This document shows positions 38,927-47,653 of a stretch of 64,000 nucleotides of DNA, in pieces. The DNA is from an uncultured Phascolarctobacterium sp. Its GTDB lineage: Bacteria > Bacillota > Negativicutes > Acidaminococcales > Acidaminococcaceae. Made by a program: the position numbers and the translations under genes. Location: positions 5,416 through 69,415 of the forward strand of contig NZ_CAKPTG010000015.1 in the NCBI RefSeq assembly GCF_934190775.1, written 5' to 3'. Positions within the stretch are counted from its first letter, which is position 1. Every line of letters starts with the position of its first letter. Under the pieces are notes generated by a model. That model worked only from the letters and a program-made list of their open reading frames with translations. It did no database searches and was not told where the DNA came from.

Positions 38927-41551
38927 TCAGAAGGTCCAGCGCATGCCTACGTTCCACTGCCACGGTGTCTTGTAGTCGCCGCCGAAGGCTTTGGCAACAT
39001 CTGCATACAGGTAGCTGTTATCCTTGGTCTTGAGATTGAAGCCAATGCCTGCCTCGTACCAGGTGTCACCAAAATCGTTGCTGTAGGTAGTAGATACGCC
39101 ATTATAGCTCAGGCGGGTGTCAGCGCTGCCGCCGAAGTCATGCAGTACAGAAGCTCTGGCGTAAACGTTGCCCTTGTCGCCCAGCTTGCTGCCAAGCTCG
39201 AAGCCTAGACGGCCAATGGTGCTGCTCTGGCTATCTTGACTGATAGCAATGCCGTTGGCGGTAGTGTAATCCTTACCGGCAATACGCAGCCAGGAAAGCT
39301 GTGCCTGCGGGGTGAAGTAGGCCTTATCGCCCATAGCGATTTCTCTGCCGTATTCAGCACTGATGCTGCTGCCCCAGGTTTTGTAGTGACCATGGGTGAA
39401 GCCAATCGGTGCATAGATATCGTAATCATTGCTCAGACGACCTTCCTTCAGTACGATGTCTGCATAATGTCCCTTGTTGCCCAGCCAGGTGCCGTACAGA
39501 GTAAGTGCTAAGCTACGGTTTTTCGCTGTTGCGTCGCCATAGCTGGTTTTACCGCTGTTGCGGCTGATAGCAGCGCCGTAATGCCAATCGCCGCCAGCTT
39601 TATCATAGCCCAGCTGGAAGAAATTATTCTGGTTCTTGGCATTGTCATATTTAAATTCGCCGCGGTTCAGGCGAACCCAGAAGCCTTGGTCGCCTTCGCC
39701 CTGACGCAAATCGCCTAAACGCTTGCTGAGAGTAGCGTCCTCTTGTCTCCAGGACAGTGCTGCAGCGTTTTGCATATGGCTGATAGCATCCACAGTAGTG
39801 CTTTGGGCAATTTTTACATTGGCGATTGCGTTGCCGTCAATATGATTGATGGTATCTGCTTGCATCTGGCCGATGAGCAGACCTTCGTTTACCTGAACGT
39901 CAAATTTTGCTGCACTGTCATCGTGAATCTTCAGGCTGTTTTTAACGAGGCCTTCTAAGCCGTCTGCGTCCTTAACGTTATCAGCATTGATGCCTGCATA
40001 GGAGGTATGTACTGTGGTAGCATCGGTGTCAGCGTTGTTTACGCAGAAGTAGCCGGTCTTGAGGTTGGCATCAGCTTCCAACGTCAGCTTGCCGCTGGTG
40101 CCCTTCAGGTGCAGAACGTCAATGTTCTGCGCCTCTTCTTTGGTCATGGTGATGTTACCATCATTCAAGGTGAGGTTTTCCAGATAGCTGTAGCCGTTGC
40201 CGTACTCGCCTATAGCATGCCAGGTAGCTTTGTTGGCGAGTGTGAGGTTAATGGTACCATCATCATCCGTATCTTGACGAGAACCGCTTTGGTCGAGATT
40301 GCCTGTAATACTGGAAGCATCAGTGTTCAGGTTGAGGTTAACGATGGCGGTGTTGGCTGCGTGTACGTCGCCAACGATTACAACATCGTTAGTTGTACCT
40401 TGGTTGATGTTGACAATAGTGTCGGTATGCCAAGTCGGATCCGGATCCTCGCCGTAAGCATTGATAGCGTTGAATGTTCTATTGTTCGCGTTGTTGACAC
40501 CGGTGATGCTGCCGCCAGACATGTTGAGAACGGCACCATCCTCAACAAATAATACATTGACAGTACCACCATCACTATTGTTTTCAGCTCTGATATCTGT
40601 AATGCCAAGGTTGACCTCGGAATATAACCCTGCGCGTACACCAACGGCCATAACCGAACCATCGCCGCTGCTTTCAGCGCGAATAGTGCTGTTGTCACCG
40701 AGAGTAATGGTGGAGCTGTGAATAGCATTGAGTCCATAGCTGTAGCTTGGTTCATCAGGATTCGTAGAAATGCCTTTTACGTTAATATGCGTTTCTCCGG
40801 CGTTGATTTCGGAGTTGCCTGCGGCAAAGATGCCGTTAGTGCGGGCTAAATCTTCAGCTGTAGCTTCGGTAGCAATTGTCAGCTTGCCAAAGTTCATTTT
40901 GGCTTGGTCTTGGGCTTCAATACCTGCTGCCCAGGCATAATAGCCATTTTTAGAAACAGCCTTGATATTTGTATTGCCGGTTACGGTCAGAGTATGCTCA
41001 CTGTCTTCATCATCAAGATCGCGGCCCATGAAAATACCATCAGCAATACTTTCCGGCTTGCCGTCGGCAGTAATGTCGATATTGAGGTTTTCCATCTTGA
41101 TATTGGCAGCATAAGTTTCAATGCCGGAAATATAGATTTTATCTTCATCTGCTTCACCTGTAGACTGACCGGTAATATGAACATCCTTGGCGGTGAGCTT
41201 GCAGGGATTGTCATAGTTAGAGGTTGCTGTAAAAATACCATTGGTGTAACTATCCTTAACATCAAGCTGCAGGTTCAACGGTGTAGTAAATTTTAAATGC
41301 GTTCCTTCGTCCCCAATCCAAACAGCAGGGCCGGGGTTAGTCCATTTTACTACGTCGCCTTCAGCAAAGGTATAAGTGGATTCCATACCAACTGTAGTGC
41401 GGATGCCATGAGCAGCATAAGCATCACTTGCACCGTTAATCTGGTCAGTATACTCCTGCGCAGAAATGATGGATGGTTGTGCCCCCCCGATGTACAGCGC
41501 AAGCATTATAGCTGTTGTTAGGGTTCTGGATATTAATTTTTTGCGTTGCAT
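38927..41551 (-). CDS. autotransporter with C-terminal beta-barrel
   Basis: An 874-residue type V secreted protein. It has a long signal peptide (MQRKKLISRTLTTAIMLALYIGGAQPSIISAQ), a passenger of about 560 residues rich in Asn/Asp/Thr/Gly with repeated LTVTGNTNI- and INAGETHINV-like beta-helix strands, and an autotransporter barrel over the last 270 residues (WVRLNRGEFKYDNAKNQNNFFQLGYDKAG ... NVGMRWTF). The terminal Phe is the usual outer-membrane protein signal. The passenger has no protease motif I recognise, so an adhesin-like role is likely. The start follows AAAGGTGG. Its promoter carries envelope promoter module copy 2. Confidence 0.9.
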   Translation of the reverse strand: MQRKKLISRTLTTAIMLALYIGGAQPSIISAQEYTDQINGASDAYAAHGIRTTVGMESTYTFAEGDVVKWTNPGPAVWIGDEGTHLKFTTPLNLQLDVKDSYTNGIFTATSNYDNPCKLTAKDVHITGQSTGEADEDKIYISGIETYAANIKMENLNIDITADGKPESIADGIFMGRDLDDEDSEHTLTVTGNTNIKAVSKNGYYAWAAGIEAQDQAKMNFGKLTIATEATAEDLARTNGIFAAGNSEINAGETHINVKGISTNPDEPSYSYGLNAIHSSTITLGDNSTIRAESSGDGSVMAVGVRAGLYSEVNLGITDIRAENNSDGGTVNVLFVEDGAVLNMSGGSITGVNNANNRTFNAINAYGEDPDPTWHTDTIVNINQGTTNDVVIVGDVHAANTAIVNLNLNTDASSITGNLDQSGSRQDTDDDGTINLTLANKATWHAIGEYGNGYSYLENLTLNDGNITMTKEEAQNIDVLHLKGTSGKLTLEADANLKTGYFCVNNADTDATTVHTSYAGINADNVKDADGLEGLVKNSLKIHDDSAAKFDVQVNEGLLIGQMQADTINHIDGNAIANVKIAQSTTVDAISHMQNAAALSWRQEDATLSKRLGDLRQGEGDQGFWVRLNRGEFKYDNAKNQNNFFQLGYDKAGGDWHYGAAISRNSGKTSYGDATAKNRSLALTLYGTWLGNKGHYADIVLKEGRLSNDYDIYAPIGFTHGHYKTWGSSISAEYGREIAMGDKAYFTPQAQLSWLRIAGKDYTTANGIAISQDSQSSTIGRLGFELGSKLGDKGNVYARASVLHDFGGSADTRLSYNGVSTTYSNDFGDTWYEAGIGFNLKTKDNSYLYADVAKAFGGDYKTPWQWNVGMRWTF

Positions 41552-41642
41552 AAACAAGACCACCTTTCTTTAAATCGGCCAACATAAAGAAAACTTTAAG
41601 AATATTACAATAATTAATCAGCCGATTCTTTTCTACATCTGC

Positions 41643-41697
41643 ATTATATATCAGGCAACAGAAAAACACCCCACCCCAAATGGCAATTTCGGGTAGG
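41643..41697 (-). promoter_or_regulatory. envelope promoter module, copy 2 (autotransporter)
   Basis: Minus strand: CCTACCC (41697-41691), GGGTGGGG (41676-41669), 20 nt, TATAAT (41648-41643). It lies back to back with copy 3 at 41750-41804. The leader is about 85 nt. Confidence 0.85.
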
Positions 41698-41749
41698 ATG
41701 CAATGAAAAATTTTAAACTTTGCGAAAAATTTTGAAGTTTTCCTCCCAT

Positions 41750-41804
41750 CCTACCCCAAATCACTCTTTCGGGTAGGGACAAAGCTGCGTTGATACGCTA
41801 TGCT
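41750..41804 (+). promoter_or_regulatory. envelope promoter module, copy 3 (secreted pair)
   Basis: CCTACCC (41750-41756), GGGTAGGG (41771-41778), 20 nt, TATGCT (41799-41804). It is divergent from copy 2, with which it shares a 287-bp intergenic region. Confidence 0.8.
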
Positions 41805-41838
41805 ATAAGCAGAAGAGTAGCAAAAGGTGGTGAGCAGC

Positions 41839-42393
41839 ATGCGCAAACAAAAAAGTAATAAGCTGAGAATTATTCACCTGCTGTTATTGGCAGCGCTCCT
41901 GCTGCTGACAGCAAAGCTGATTTATGCCCAGGTGCGGGGAGGCGATAGCATGGGACGTATAGAATGGACGGGTATGCAATTATACAGAAACGGCTCGAAT
42001 TATGATTATAGCTATAATTATGCGCTGCGTTTGGACGCTAAAAGCGGGCAGATGCTTTATGACTGCAGTTTTAAGGCTCCGGTAAATCTCAATGACGAAA
42101 TCTGGCGCTGCGAGCTGGAGAGCGTCCCTGTGACGCGCGAGGAGCTGGCGCCTCTTGATGCGCTTATCCAAGGACTGCCGCTGGTACCGCCCAAGGAACC
42201 TGAGCCGGTTGATGAGGATTTGCTTGTCTGTGATGAAACTAATGAAATTTTTGATGTGCGTATTGCCAATTATAAGGATAGAAGCGTCAAAAAGCTGACG
42301 GCGCCTTTGAGCGGGGAGCAAAGAGAGGAGCTGCAAAAGCAGTTTCTGCAGCTTTACCTGAAGGCTAAGGACAGAGCGCCGATTCACAGATAA
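41839..42393 (+). CDS. secreted or membrane-anchored protein, first of a paralogous pair
   Basis: A 184-residue protein with an N-terminal hydrophobic segment (IIHLLLLAALLLLTAKLIYAQ) that may be a signal peptide or anchor. The mature domain begins GRIEWTGMQLYRNGS and resembles the next gene product (MTNVEWSAFYMNRNHQ...), with a shared order: E-W strand, a Y-rich strand, a REELAPLDALIQGLPL helix and a C-terminal helix. I do not recognise the family. The start at 41839 is preferred to GTG at 41827, which is part of the GGTGGTGAG ribosome site. Confidence 0.75.
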   Translation: MRKQKSNKLRIIHLLLLAALLLLTAKLIYAQVRGGDSMGRIEWTGMQLYRNGSNYDYSYNYALRLDAKSGQMLYDCSFKAPVNLNDEIWRCELESVPVTREELAPLDALIQGLPLVPPKEPEPVDEDLLVCDETNEIFDVRIANYKDRSVKKLTAPLSGEQREELQKQFLQLYLKAKDRAPIHR

Positions 42394-42415
42394 GAGTAAT
42401 GAGGCGGTGAGCAGT

Positions 42416-42940
42416 ATGTACAGCAAATTGTGGAAAATCGGCAAAATGCTGCTGGTGGTACTTGTACTGCTGACAGCTAATATAGGTTGTGCGCCGGTAA
42501 AAGGAGAAGATAAGATGACAAACGTAGAATGGTCTGCCTTTTATATGAACCGGAACCATCAGTTCCGCACTCTGTGCTACCGCTTTGAGGTTAACTATGA
42601 TCCCTTTAAGGAAGGGCAGGCTACCTTCAGCTGCTTTTTTGTCGATAAAAAGGGCGATAATTGCCTGCTGTCATCAGCTAAGGTGACAAGTGAGGATCTG
42701 GCAGAGCTGGATGCTTTTATCCAGAAGCTGCCGCTCGCAGAGCAGGAGCAAAAGCAGAAGCAGACGGATATGCTGTTTGCGCACGATGCGACAACAAAGG
42801 AGTTTTATATTACTCTTGGCAGCTATAAAAATAAGAACAGACGCAAGGTAAAGCCGCAGCTAAGCAGTATGCAGCAGGATAAAGCATTGGATATTTTGAA
42901 GAGGTTGTATGCTGAGGTGAGCAAGCGAGAGGGGAAATAG
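42416..42940 (+). CDS. putative lipoprotein, second of the paralogous pair
   Basis: A 174-residue protein with a lipobox-like LTANIGC, so probably lipidated at Cys24. After the signal it parallels the upstream gene: VEWSAFYMNRNH, RFEVNYDPFKEG, SSAKVTSEDLAELDAFIQKLPLAEQ and a final LDILKRLYAEV helix. The pair arose by tandem duplication; they are separated by 22 bp and probably cotranscribed from module copy 3. Function unknown. It ends at a strong terminator. Confidence 0.75.
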   Translation: MYSKLWKIGKMLLVVLVLLTANIGCAPVKGEDKMTNVEWSAFYMNRNHQFRTLCYRFEVNYDPFKEGQATFSCFFVDKKGDNCLLSSAKVTSEDLAELDAFIQKLPLAEQEQKQKQTDMLFAHDATTKEFYITLGSYKNKNRRKVKPQLSSMQQDKALDILKRLYAEVSKREGK

Positions 42941-42961
42941 CGCCAGATGCTTTGAGTTTAG

Positions 42962-42987
42962 AGAACCGCCGTGAGGCGGTTCTTTTT
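42962..42987 (+). terminator. terminator of the secreted pair
   Basis: AGAACCGCC / GGCGGTTCT with a GTGA loop followed by TTTTT. The same hairpin occurs after ompM at 58448. Confidence 0.88.
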
Positions 42988-43027
42988 ACGTGTGCAGTTT
43001 TCAATATTGCCAAATCACTGAACGAAT

Positions 43028-43115
43028 TACGTCCAAATGACCTAATAAATCGCGTCCAAATGACCTAATAAATCGCGTCCAAATGACCTAACAAATCACG
43101 TCCAAATCACTGAAA
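43028..43115. repeat. 23-bp tandem repeat upstream of gatC
   Basis: Four units with exact 23-bp period (GTCCAAATGACCT starts at 43031, 43054, 43077; the fourth, truncated, at 43100). There are no unique spacers, so this is a minisatellite and not a CRISPR array. It lies about 100 bp before the gatC promoter. Nothing else is seen in the 329-bp gap. Confidence 0.85.
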
Positions 43116-43210
43116 AGACTTGCAAAGCCCCATGAAAACTGAGTTTCCTAAAAATATCCCTGTAACAGCGTTCAAAACACCTTACTCAGTGTACTTTACC
43201 TGCTAAATGT

Positions 43211-43218
43211 GTTATAAT
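43211..43218 (+). promoter_or_regulatory. gatCAB promoter, extended -10
   Basis: TGTTATAAT (TATAAT at 43213-43218) with an extended -10 TG and no good -35; the gatC start is about 45 nt past the predicted transcription start. Confidence 0.55.
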
Positions 43219-43269
43219 AAAACAGGTTATTTGTAAAAATAAAACGAGTTTTTATAGGATGGTGAAAAA

Positions 43270-43557
43270 ATGAAAGTTTCTGCTGAAGACGTAAAGCATA
43301 TCGCACAGCTTTCCCGTTTGACTGTTCCTGCTTCCGAAATGGAAGTGTTCACCGAGCAGTTCAACCAGATTCTTAACTATGCCGACATTCTTGAAAAAAT
43401 TGATACCGCTGGTATTGAACCTACCCCGTACGTACTGCCGGTAAGCAACGTACTGCGTGAGGACGTTGTCAAAGAAGGCGTATCCCACGAGGAAGCATTG
43501 AAGAACGCTCCTGCTGTTCACAATGACGGCTTTAAGGTACCGCGCGTAATCGAATAA
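43270..43557 (+). CDS. gatC: Asp/Glu-tRNA amidotransferase subunit C
   Basis: A 95-residue GatC: VKHIAQLSRLTVPASEMEVFTEQFNQILNYADILEKIDT and VLREDVVKEGVSHEEALKNAPAVHNDGFKVPRVIE. It is the small linking subunit of the GatCAB transamidase. It is the first of three coupled genes (16-bp gap to gatA). Its presence suggests that Gln-tRNA and/or Asn-tRNA are made by the indirect route. Confidence 0.97.
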   Translation: MKVSAEDVKHIAQLSRLTVPASEMEVFTEQFNQILNYADILEKIDTAGIEPTPYVLPVSNVLREDVVKEGVSHEEALKNAPAVHNDGFKVPRVIE

Positions 43558-43573
43558 GAAGGAGGCAAACGCT

Positions 43574-45043
43574 GTGGATTTGTATAAACTTACTGCGCAC
43601 GAGCTGCATGAAAAGCTCGTCAACAAAGAAGTAAGCTCCGTCGAATTAACTAACGCTGTTATTGCGCGTGTCGACGCAGTTGAAGACCAGGTTAACGCTT
43701 ACGTAACCCTGGATAAAGAAAACGCTCTGGCACAGGCTGCTAAGGTTGATGCCAAAATTGCTGCAGGCGAGAAAATCGCTCCGCTGGCAGGTATTCCTGG
43801 CGCAATCAAAGATAATATTTCTACCAAAGGTCTGCGCACTACCTGTTCTTCCAAAATGCTGGAGAACTTCATTCCTGTATATGACGCACATGTTATCAAA
43901 AACCTGCGCGCTGACGAAACCATTTTCCTGGGCAAAACCAACCTGGATGAATTTGCTATGGGCTCTACCACCAAGACCTCTCATTTTGGTGTAACCCATA
44001 ACCCCTGGAACCTGGACCGCGTTCCTGGCGGCTCCTCCGGCGGTAGTGCTGCTGCTATCGCTGCAGGCGAAGCAATCTGGACTCTGGGCTCCGATACCGG
44101 CGGTTCTATCCGCCAACCGGCATCCTTCAACGGCTGCGTTGGTATTAAACCGACCTATGGCCGCGTATCCCGTTATGGCTGCGTAGCATTCGCATCCTCT
44201 CTGGATCAGATCGGACCTATCACCAAAGACGTAACCGACGCTGCTCTGGTACTCAACAGCATCTGCGGTAAGGACGAGATGGACTCCACCTCCCTGAACG
44301 TAGAGGTTCCAGACTTCACCAAAGCACTGGTAAATGACGTTAAAGGCCTGCGCATCGGTCTGCCGAAGGAATATTTCGGTGAAGGCGTTGATGCTAAGGT
44401 TAAGGCTGAAATCATGAAGGCCGTTGAAAAATATAAAGAGCTGGGCGCTGAAATCGTTGAGGTTTCCCTGCCGCATACCGAATATGCTGTAATCACCTAT
44501 TATATCATTGCTCCGGCTGAAGCTTCCGCTAACCTGGCACGCTTCGACGGCGTTCGCTACGGTTACCGCAATGTTGATGCAACCTCCGCTCCGGAAATGA
44601 CCACCATGAGCCGTACCGAAGGCTTCGGTCAGGAAGTACGCCGCCGCATTATGCTGGGCACCTACGTACTGAGCAGCGGTTACTATGACGCATACTACAA
44701 CAAGGCTATGCAGGTTCGTACCCTCATCCGCCGCGACTTTGAAGCTGCGTTTGAAAAATGCGACGTACTGCTGACCCCGACCTCTCCGGTTCCTGCTTAC
44801 GGCATCAACGACAAGATGGATCCGCTGACCATGTACATGCTGGACGTAACCACTATTCCGGTAAATATGGCTGGTCTGCCGGGTATTTCCATTCCTTGCG
44901 GCTTTGCTGATGACGGCATGCCTATCGGTATGCAGCTGATCGGCAAGGTTCTGGACGAAGCAACCATTCTGCGTGCTGCTTATACCTTTGAACAGGCAAC
45001 CGAATATCATAAAGTATTCGCACCGCTGGGAGGTAACAAATAA
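43574..45043 (+). CDS. gatA: Asp/Glu-tRNA amidotransferase subunit A
   Basis: A 489-residue amidase-signature protein. Catalytic Ser-cisSer-Lys elements are visible in GIPGAIKDNIS (Lys), GGSSGGSAAAIAAGE and LGSDTGGSIRQPASFNG. It hydrolyses glutamine to supply ammonia to GatB. It starts with GTG at 43574 after GGAGGCAAAC and ends overlapping the gatB start (TAATG). Confidence 0.98.
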   Translation: MDLYKLTAHELHEKLVNKEVSSVELTNAVIARVDAVEDQVNAYVTLDKENALAQAAKVDAKIAAGEKIAPLAGIPGAIKDNISTKGLRTTCSSKMLENFIPVYDAHVIKNLRADETIFLGKTNLDEFAMGSTTKTSHFGVTHNPWNLDRVPGGSSGGSAAAIAAGEAIWTLGSDTGGSIRQPASFNGCVGIKPTYGRVSRYGCVAFASSLDQIGPITKDVTDAALVLNSICGKDEMDSTSLNVEVPDFTKALVNDVKGLRIGLPKEYFGEGVDAKVKAEIMKAVEKYKELGAEIVEVSLPHTEYAVITYYIIAPAEASANLARFDGVRYGYRNVDATSAPEMTTMSRTEGFGQEVRRRIMLGTYVLSSGYYDAYYNKAMQVRTLIRRDFEAAFEKCDVLLTPTSPVPAYGINDKMDPLTMYMLDVTTIPVNMAGLPGISIPCGFADDGMPIGMQLIGKVLDEATILRAAYTFEQATEYHKVFAPLGGNK

Positions 45044-46485
45044 TGACTAAATATATTACCGTTATCGGCCTGGAAGTTCATGCCGAGCTGAAAACCAAAA
45101 CTAAAGCATTCTGCAGCTGCTCCACTGCCTTCGGCAGCCTGCCCAACACCCACGTATGCCCGGTTTGCCTGGGTATGCCCGGTGCACTGCCTGTGCTGAA
45201 CAAGCAGGTTGTTGATTTCGCTATCAAGGCTGGCCTGGCGCTGAACTGCGATATCCAGAAATACAACAAATTTGACCGTAAAAACTACTTCTATCCTGAC
45301 CTGTCCAAGAACTATCAGATTTCCCAATTTGATAAACCTATCTGCCTGGGCGGCCATATCGACATCGTTGTTGACGGCGAGCATAAACGCATCGGCGTTA
45401 CCCGTATCCACATGGAAGAGGATGCAGGCAAGCTGAACCACAGCGGCGCCACCATCAGCACCTCCGACTCCTCCGCAGTTGACTACAACCGTGCAGGCGT
45501 ACCGCTGATTGAGATTGTATCTGAGCCGGATATGCGTAGTGCTGCTGAAGCTCGTGCTTACATGGAAAACCTGAAAGCAATTCTGGAATATACCGATGTT
45601 TGCGACTGCAAAATGCAGGAAGGCAGCCTGCGCTGCGACGCTAACATTTCCATCATGCCTGAAGGCGCTAAGGAATTCGGTACCCGTGCCGAAATTAAAA
45701 ACCTGAACTCCTTCCGTGCTCTGGAGCGTGCTATCAACTACGAAGTTGAGCGCCAAAAAGAGGTTCTGGAGGATGGCGGCCACGTTGTTCAGGAAACCCG
45801 TACCTGGGACGAAGCTAACGGTGTAACCCTGTCCATGCGTTCTAAGGAAGAAGCACATGACTATCGTTACTTCCCTGAGCCTGACCTCGTTCCGGTACAG
45901 CTGGACGATGCCTGGATTGAGCGTATCCGCGAAACTCTGCCGGAGCTGCCGGCTCAACGTCAGGCACGCCTGATGAGCGAGCATGGTCTGCCGGAATATG
46001 ATGCTTCCCAGATCGTTTCCACTAAGGCTATGGCTGAATACTTTGATGAAGCAGTTAAGACCGCTAAGGACAGCAAGGCAGTTTCCAACTGGCTGCTGGG
46101 CGATGTATCTGCTTACATGAACAATGAAGGCATTACCATTGCTGATTTCAAGGTAACCCCTGCACACCTGGCAGAGCTGGTTAACCTGATTAAAGACGGC
46201 GTGCTGTCCAGCAAGCTGGCTAAAAAGGTCTTTGCGGAAATGCTCAAAGAGGATGAGGCTCCGAAGGCTCTCGTTAAGAAGCTTGGTCTGGAGCAGGTTA
46301 GTGATGAAGGCGCTATCCTCAAGCTGGTTGAAGAAACCATCGCTGAGAACCCGCAATCCGTTGCTGACTACAAGGCTGGTAAAGATAAGGCTATCGGCTT
46401 CCTCGTTGGCCAGATTATGAAAAAATCTCGCGGCAAGGCTAACCCGGGCATGGTTACTAAGATGCTTAAGGAAAAAATGCAATAA
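45043..46485 (+). CDS. gatB: Asp/Glu-tRNA amidotransferase subunit B
   Basis: A 480-residue GatB: VIGLEVHAELKTKTKAFCSCS, the zinc-binding Cys region (CPVCLGMPG), FYPDLSKNYQISQFD, RIHMEEDAGKLNH and a C-terminal YqeY-like tail (GQIMKKSRGKANPGMVTKMLKEKM). It activates the misacylated tRNA and transfers ammonia. The last gene of the operon; terminator follows. Confidence 0.98.
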   Translation: MTKYITVIGLEVHAELKTKTKAFCSCSTAFGSLPNTHVCPVCLGMPGALPVLNKQVVDFAIKAGLALNCDIQKYNKFDRKNYFYPDLSKNYQISQFDKPICLGGHIDIVVDGEHKRIGVTRIHMEEDAGKLNHSGATISTSDSSAVDYNRAGVPLIEIVSEPDMRSAAEARAYMENLKAILEYTDVCDCKMQEGSLRCDANISIMPEGAKEFGTRAEIKNLNSFRALERAINYEVERQKEVLEDGGHVVQETRTWDEANGVTLSMRSKEEAHDYRYFPEPDLVPVQLDDAWIERIRETLPELPAQRQARLMSEHGLPEYDASQIVSTKAMAEYFDEAVKTAKDSKAVSNWLLGDVSAYMNNEGITIADFKVTPAHLAELVNLIKDGVLSSKLAKKVFAEMLKEDEAPKALVKKLGLEQVSDEGAILKLVEETIAENPQSVADYKAGKDKAIGFLVGQIMKKSRGKANPGMVTKMLKEKMQ

Positions 46486-46533
46486 GGCATACATAGCCTG
46501 GCAATATCTGCGTGTATTAAAAGCATAAAAATC

Positions 46534-46580
46534 AGCACCTCGCTTTGACGTAAATTTTACGTTTGAGCGAGGTGCTTTTT
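46534..46580 (+). terminator. gatCAB terminator
   Basis: Long stem AGCACCTCGCTTTGACGTAAA / TTTACGTTTGAGCGAGGTGCT plus TTTT. Confidence 0.9.
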
Positions 46581-46596
46581 ACTGCTCAATATTAAT

Positions 46597-47478
46597 TTAT
46601 TGATTGTTGTTGCGAAACAATTTCCAGTAAAATAAAAGTGTACGGTAATTATGTTCGTGGTCTATACCAATGACAAAGAAGTTTAAGGTGATTTCACTCT
46701 GACCGGCTACGCATATACTGATCCTTTCGTGATTATCATGGTTGATGCAAATAATTGGTTTATAAGCTTCAATTTTTTCGATTTGTTTCCAGGATATTGT
46801 TCGTGGTATCTTTAGCGGCTCAAGAAAGCTCCATCTGATTTTATAATTTTGCTGCAAGCCGTTTTTATCAATACTAACAATAGGCGTATGCTTTTTTATG
46901 GACATTTTAGCAAAATACATATGACGGATATAACAGATTGTTAAACCGGCACCTATTAAAAAGTGAGGAACAGCAAAAAATATGCCATAGTATAAAAAAT
47001 AAATGGCAATAAACATGAATATCGTAGCAAATATCAGGTTGAAATAATCGCTTAAATTACAATTGTAGAAGTAACTTTGACGAAAATCGCTCTGTAAAAA
47101 ATATTTACTGTCATTATAATTATGCTTAAGGATAAATGCGTTGGCTGTTGCTTCTTCATTGGCATTACGGCTTTTGGTAACAACTATAAAACTATCGCCT
47201 TGAGCAGCAGTGTTTATTATGCGTAAATCGTAGGCTGCTTGCATGAAAATTTGTCTGAAGCTGTTAAAGGTTTCGATGCTGTCAACATGGACAGGGTTTA
47301 TAGCAAAGCAAATTTTTTCAGGTGTAATGCCACCTCTTTGCATTGAATTTACAAAATTTTGGATGTCTGTGGTATTGTTGGCAACAATAATGTCATGGCG
47401 AATGAAAAGTTTGTTGTCTTCGCCAAGTATAACGATGATGCTTTGTGTTTCTTCTATTTTTATACCGCCGTAGAGCAT
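46597..47478 (-). CDS. membrane protein of unknown function
   Basis: A 293-residue protein: a soluble N-terminal alpha/beta region of about 140 residues, two adjacent hydrophobic segments (NLIFATIFMFIAIYFLYYGIFF and a second near FLIGAGLTICYI, about 145-190) and a C-terminal domain of about 100 residues (RTISWKQIEKIEAYKP ...) reminiscent of bacterial PH-like domains. I do not recognise the family. The gene is more AT-rich than gatB and starts after GAAGGTG. A block duplicated upstream of the next gene supplies its promoter. Confidence 0.65.
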   Translation of the reverse strand: MLYGGIKIEETQSIIVILGEDNKLFIRHDIIVANNTTDIQNFVNSMQRGGITPEKICFAINPVHVDSIETFNSFRQIFMQAAYDLRIINTAAQGDSFIVVTKSRNANEEATANAFILKHNYNDSKYFLQSDFRQSYFYNCNLSDYFNLIFATIFMFIAIYFLYYGIFFAVPHFLIGAGLTICYIRHMYFAKMSIKKHTPIVSIDKNGLQQNYKIRWSFLEPLKIPRTISWKQIEKIEAYKPIICINHDNHERISICVAGQSEITLNFFVIGIDHEHNYRTLLFYWKLFRNNNQ

Positions 47479-47508
47479 GAGGGCACCTTCTTTGCTTTAG
47501 ATGATATA

Positions 47509-47645
47509 AGTATAGCATTTCTTTATAGTGATATAAAGTTACCTATAAGATATACAGACAAATTTTTTTGCATATAAAAATCTGCCCGGCTTAATTTTTT
47601 AAGGCTCCCCGTCTGAACGGCACGTTCAGGAGGGGAGCCTTTTTA
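47509..47645. repeat. duplicated 137-bp intergenic block, copy 1
   Basis: Nearly identical to 48792-48927 (few substitutions): AGTATAGCATTTCTTTATAG, a middle AT-rich part and the hairpin GGCTCCCCGTCTGAACG / CGTTCAGGAGGGGAGCC with a T-run on the plus strand. On the minus strand it provides the promoter region (TATACT at the 47509 end) of the gene that starts at 47478. Confidence 0.85.
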
Positions 47646-47653
47646 TCTTTAGC

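Noticed and set aside
41664..41778. Inverted repeats as ordinary terminators between the autotransporter and the secreted pair
   Set aside because: They have no T-run, no gene ends there, and each lies exactly 20 nt before a -10 hexamer, which fits promoters.
43028..43115. CRISPR array
   Set aside because: The 23-bp repeats are directly tandem, with no unique spacers and no cas genes.
43646..46494. Very long antisense frames over gatA and gatB
   Set aside because: They are mirror frames caused by the strong codon bias of gatA and gatB; the sense proteins are unmistakable.
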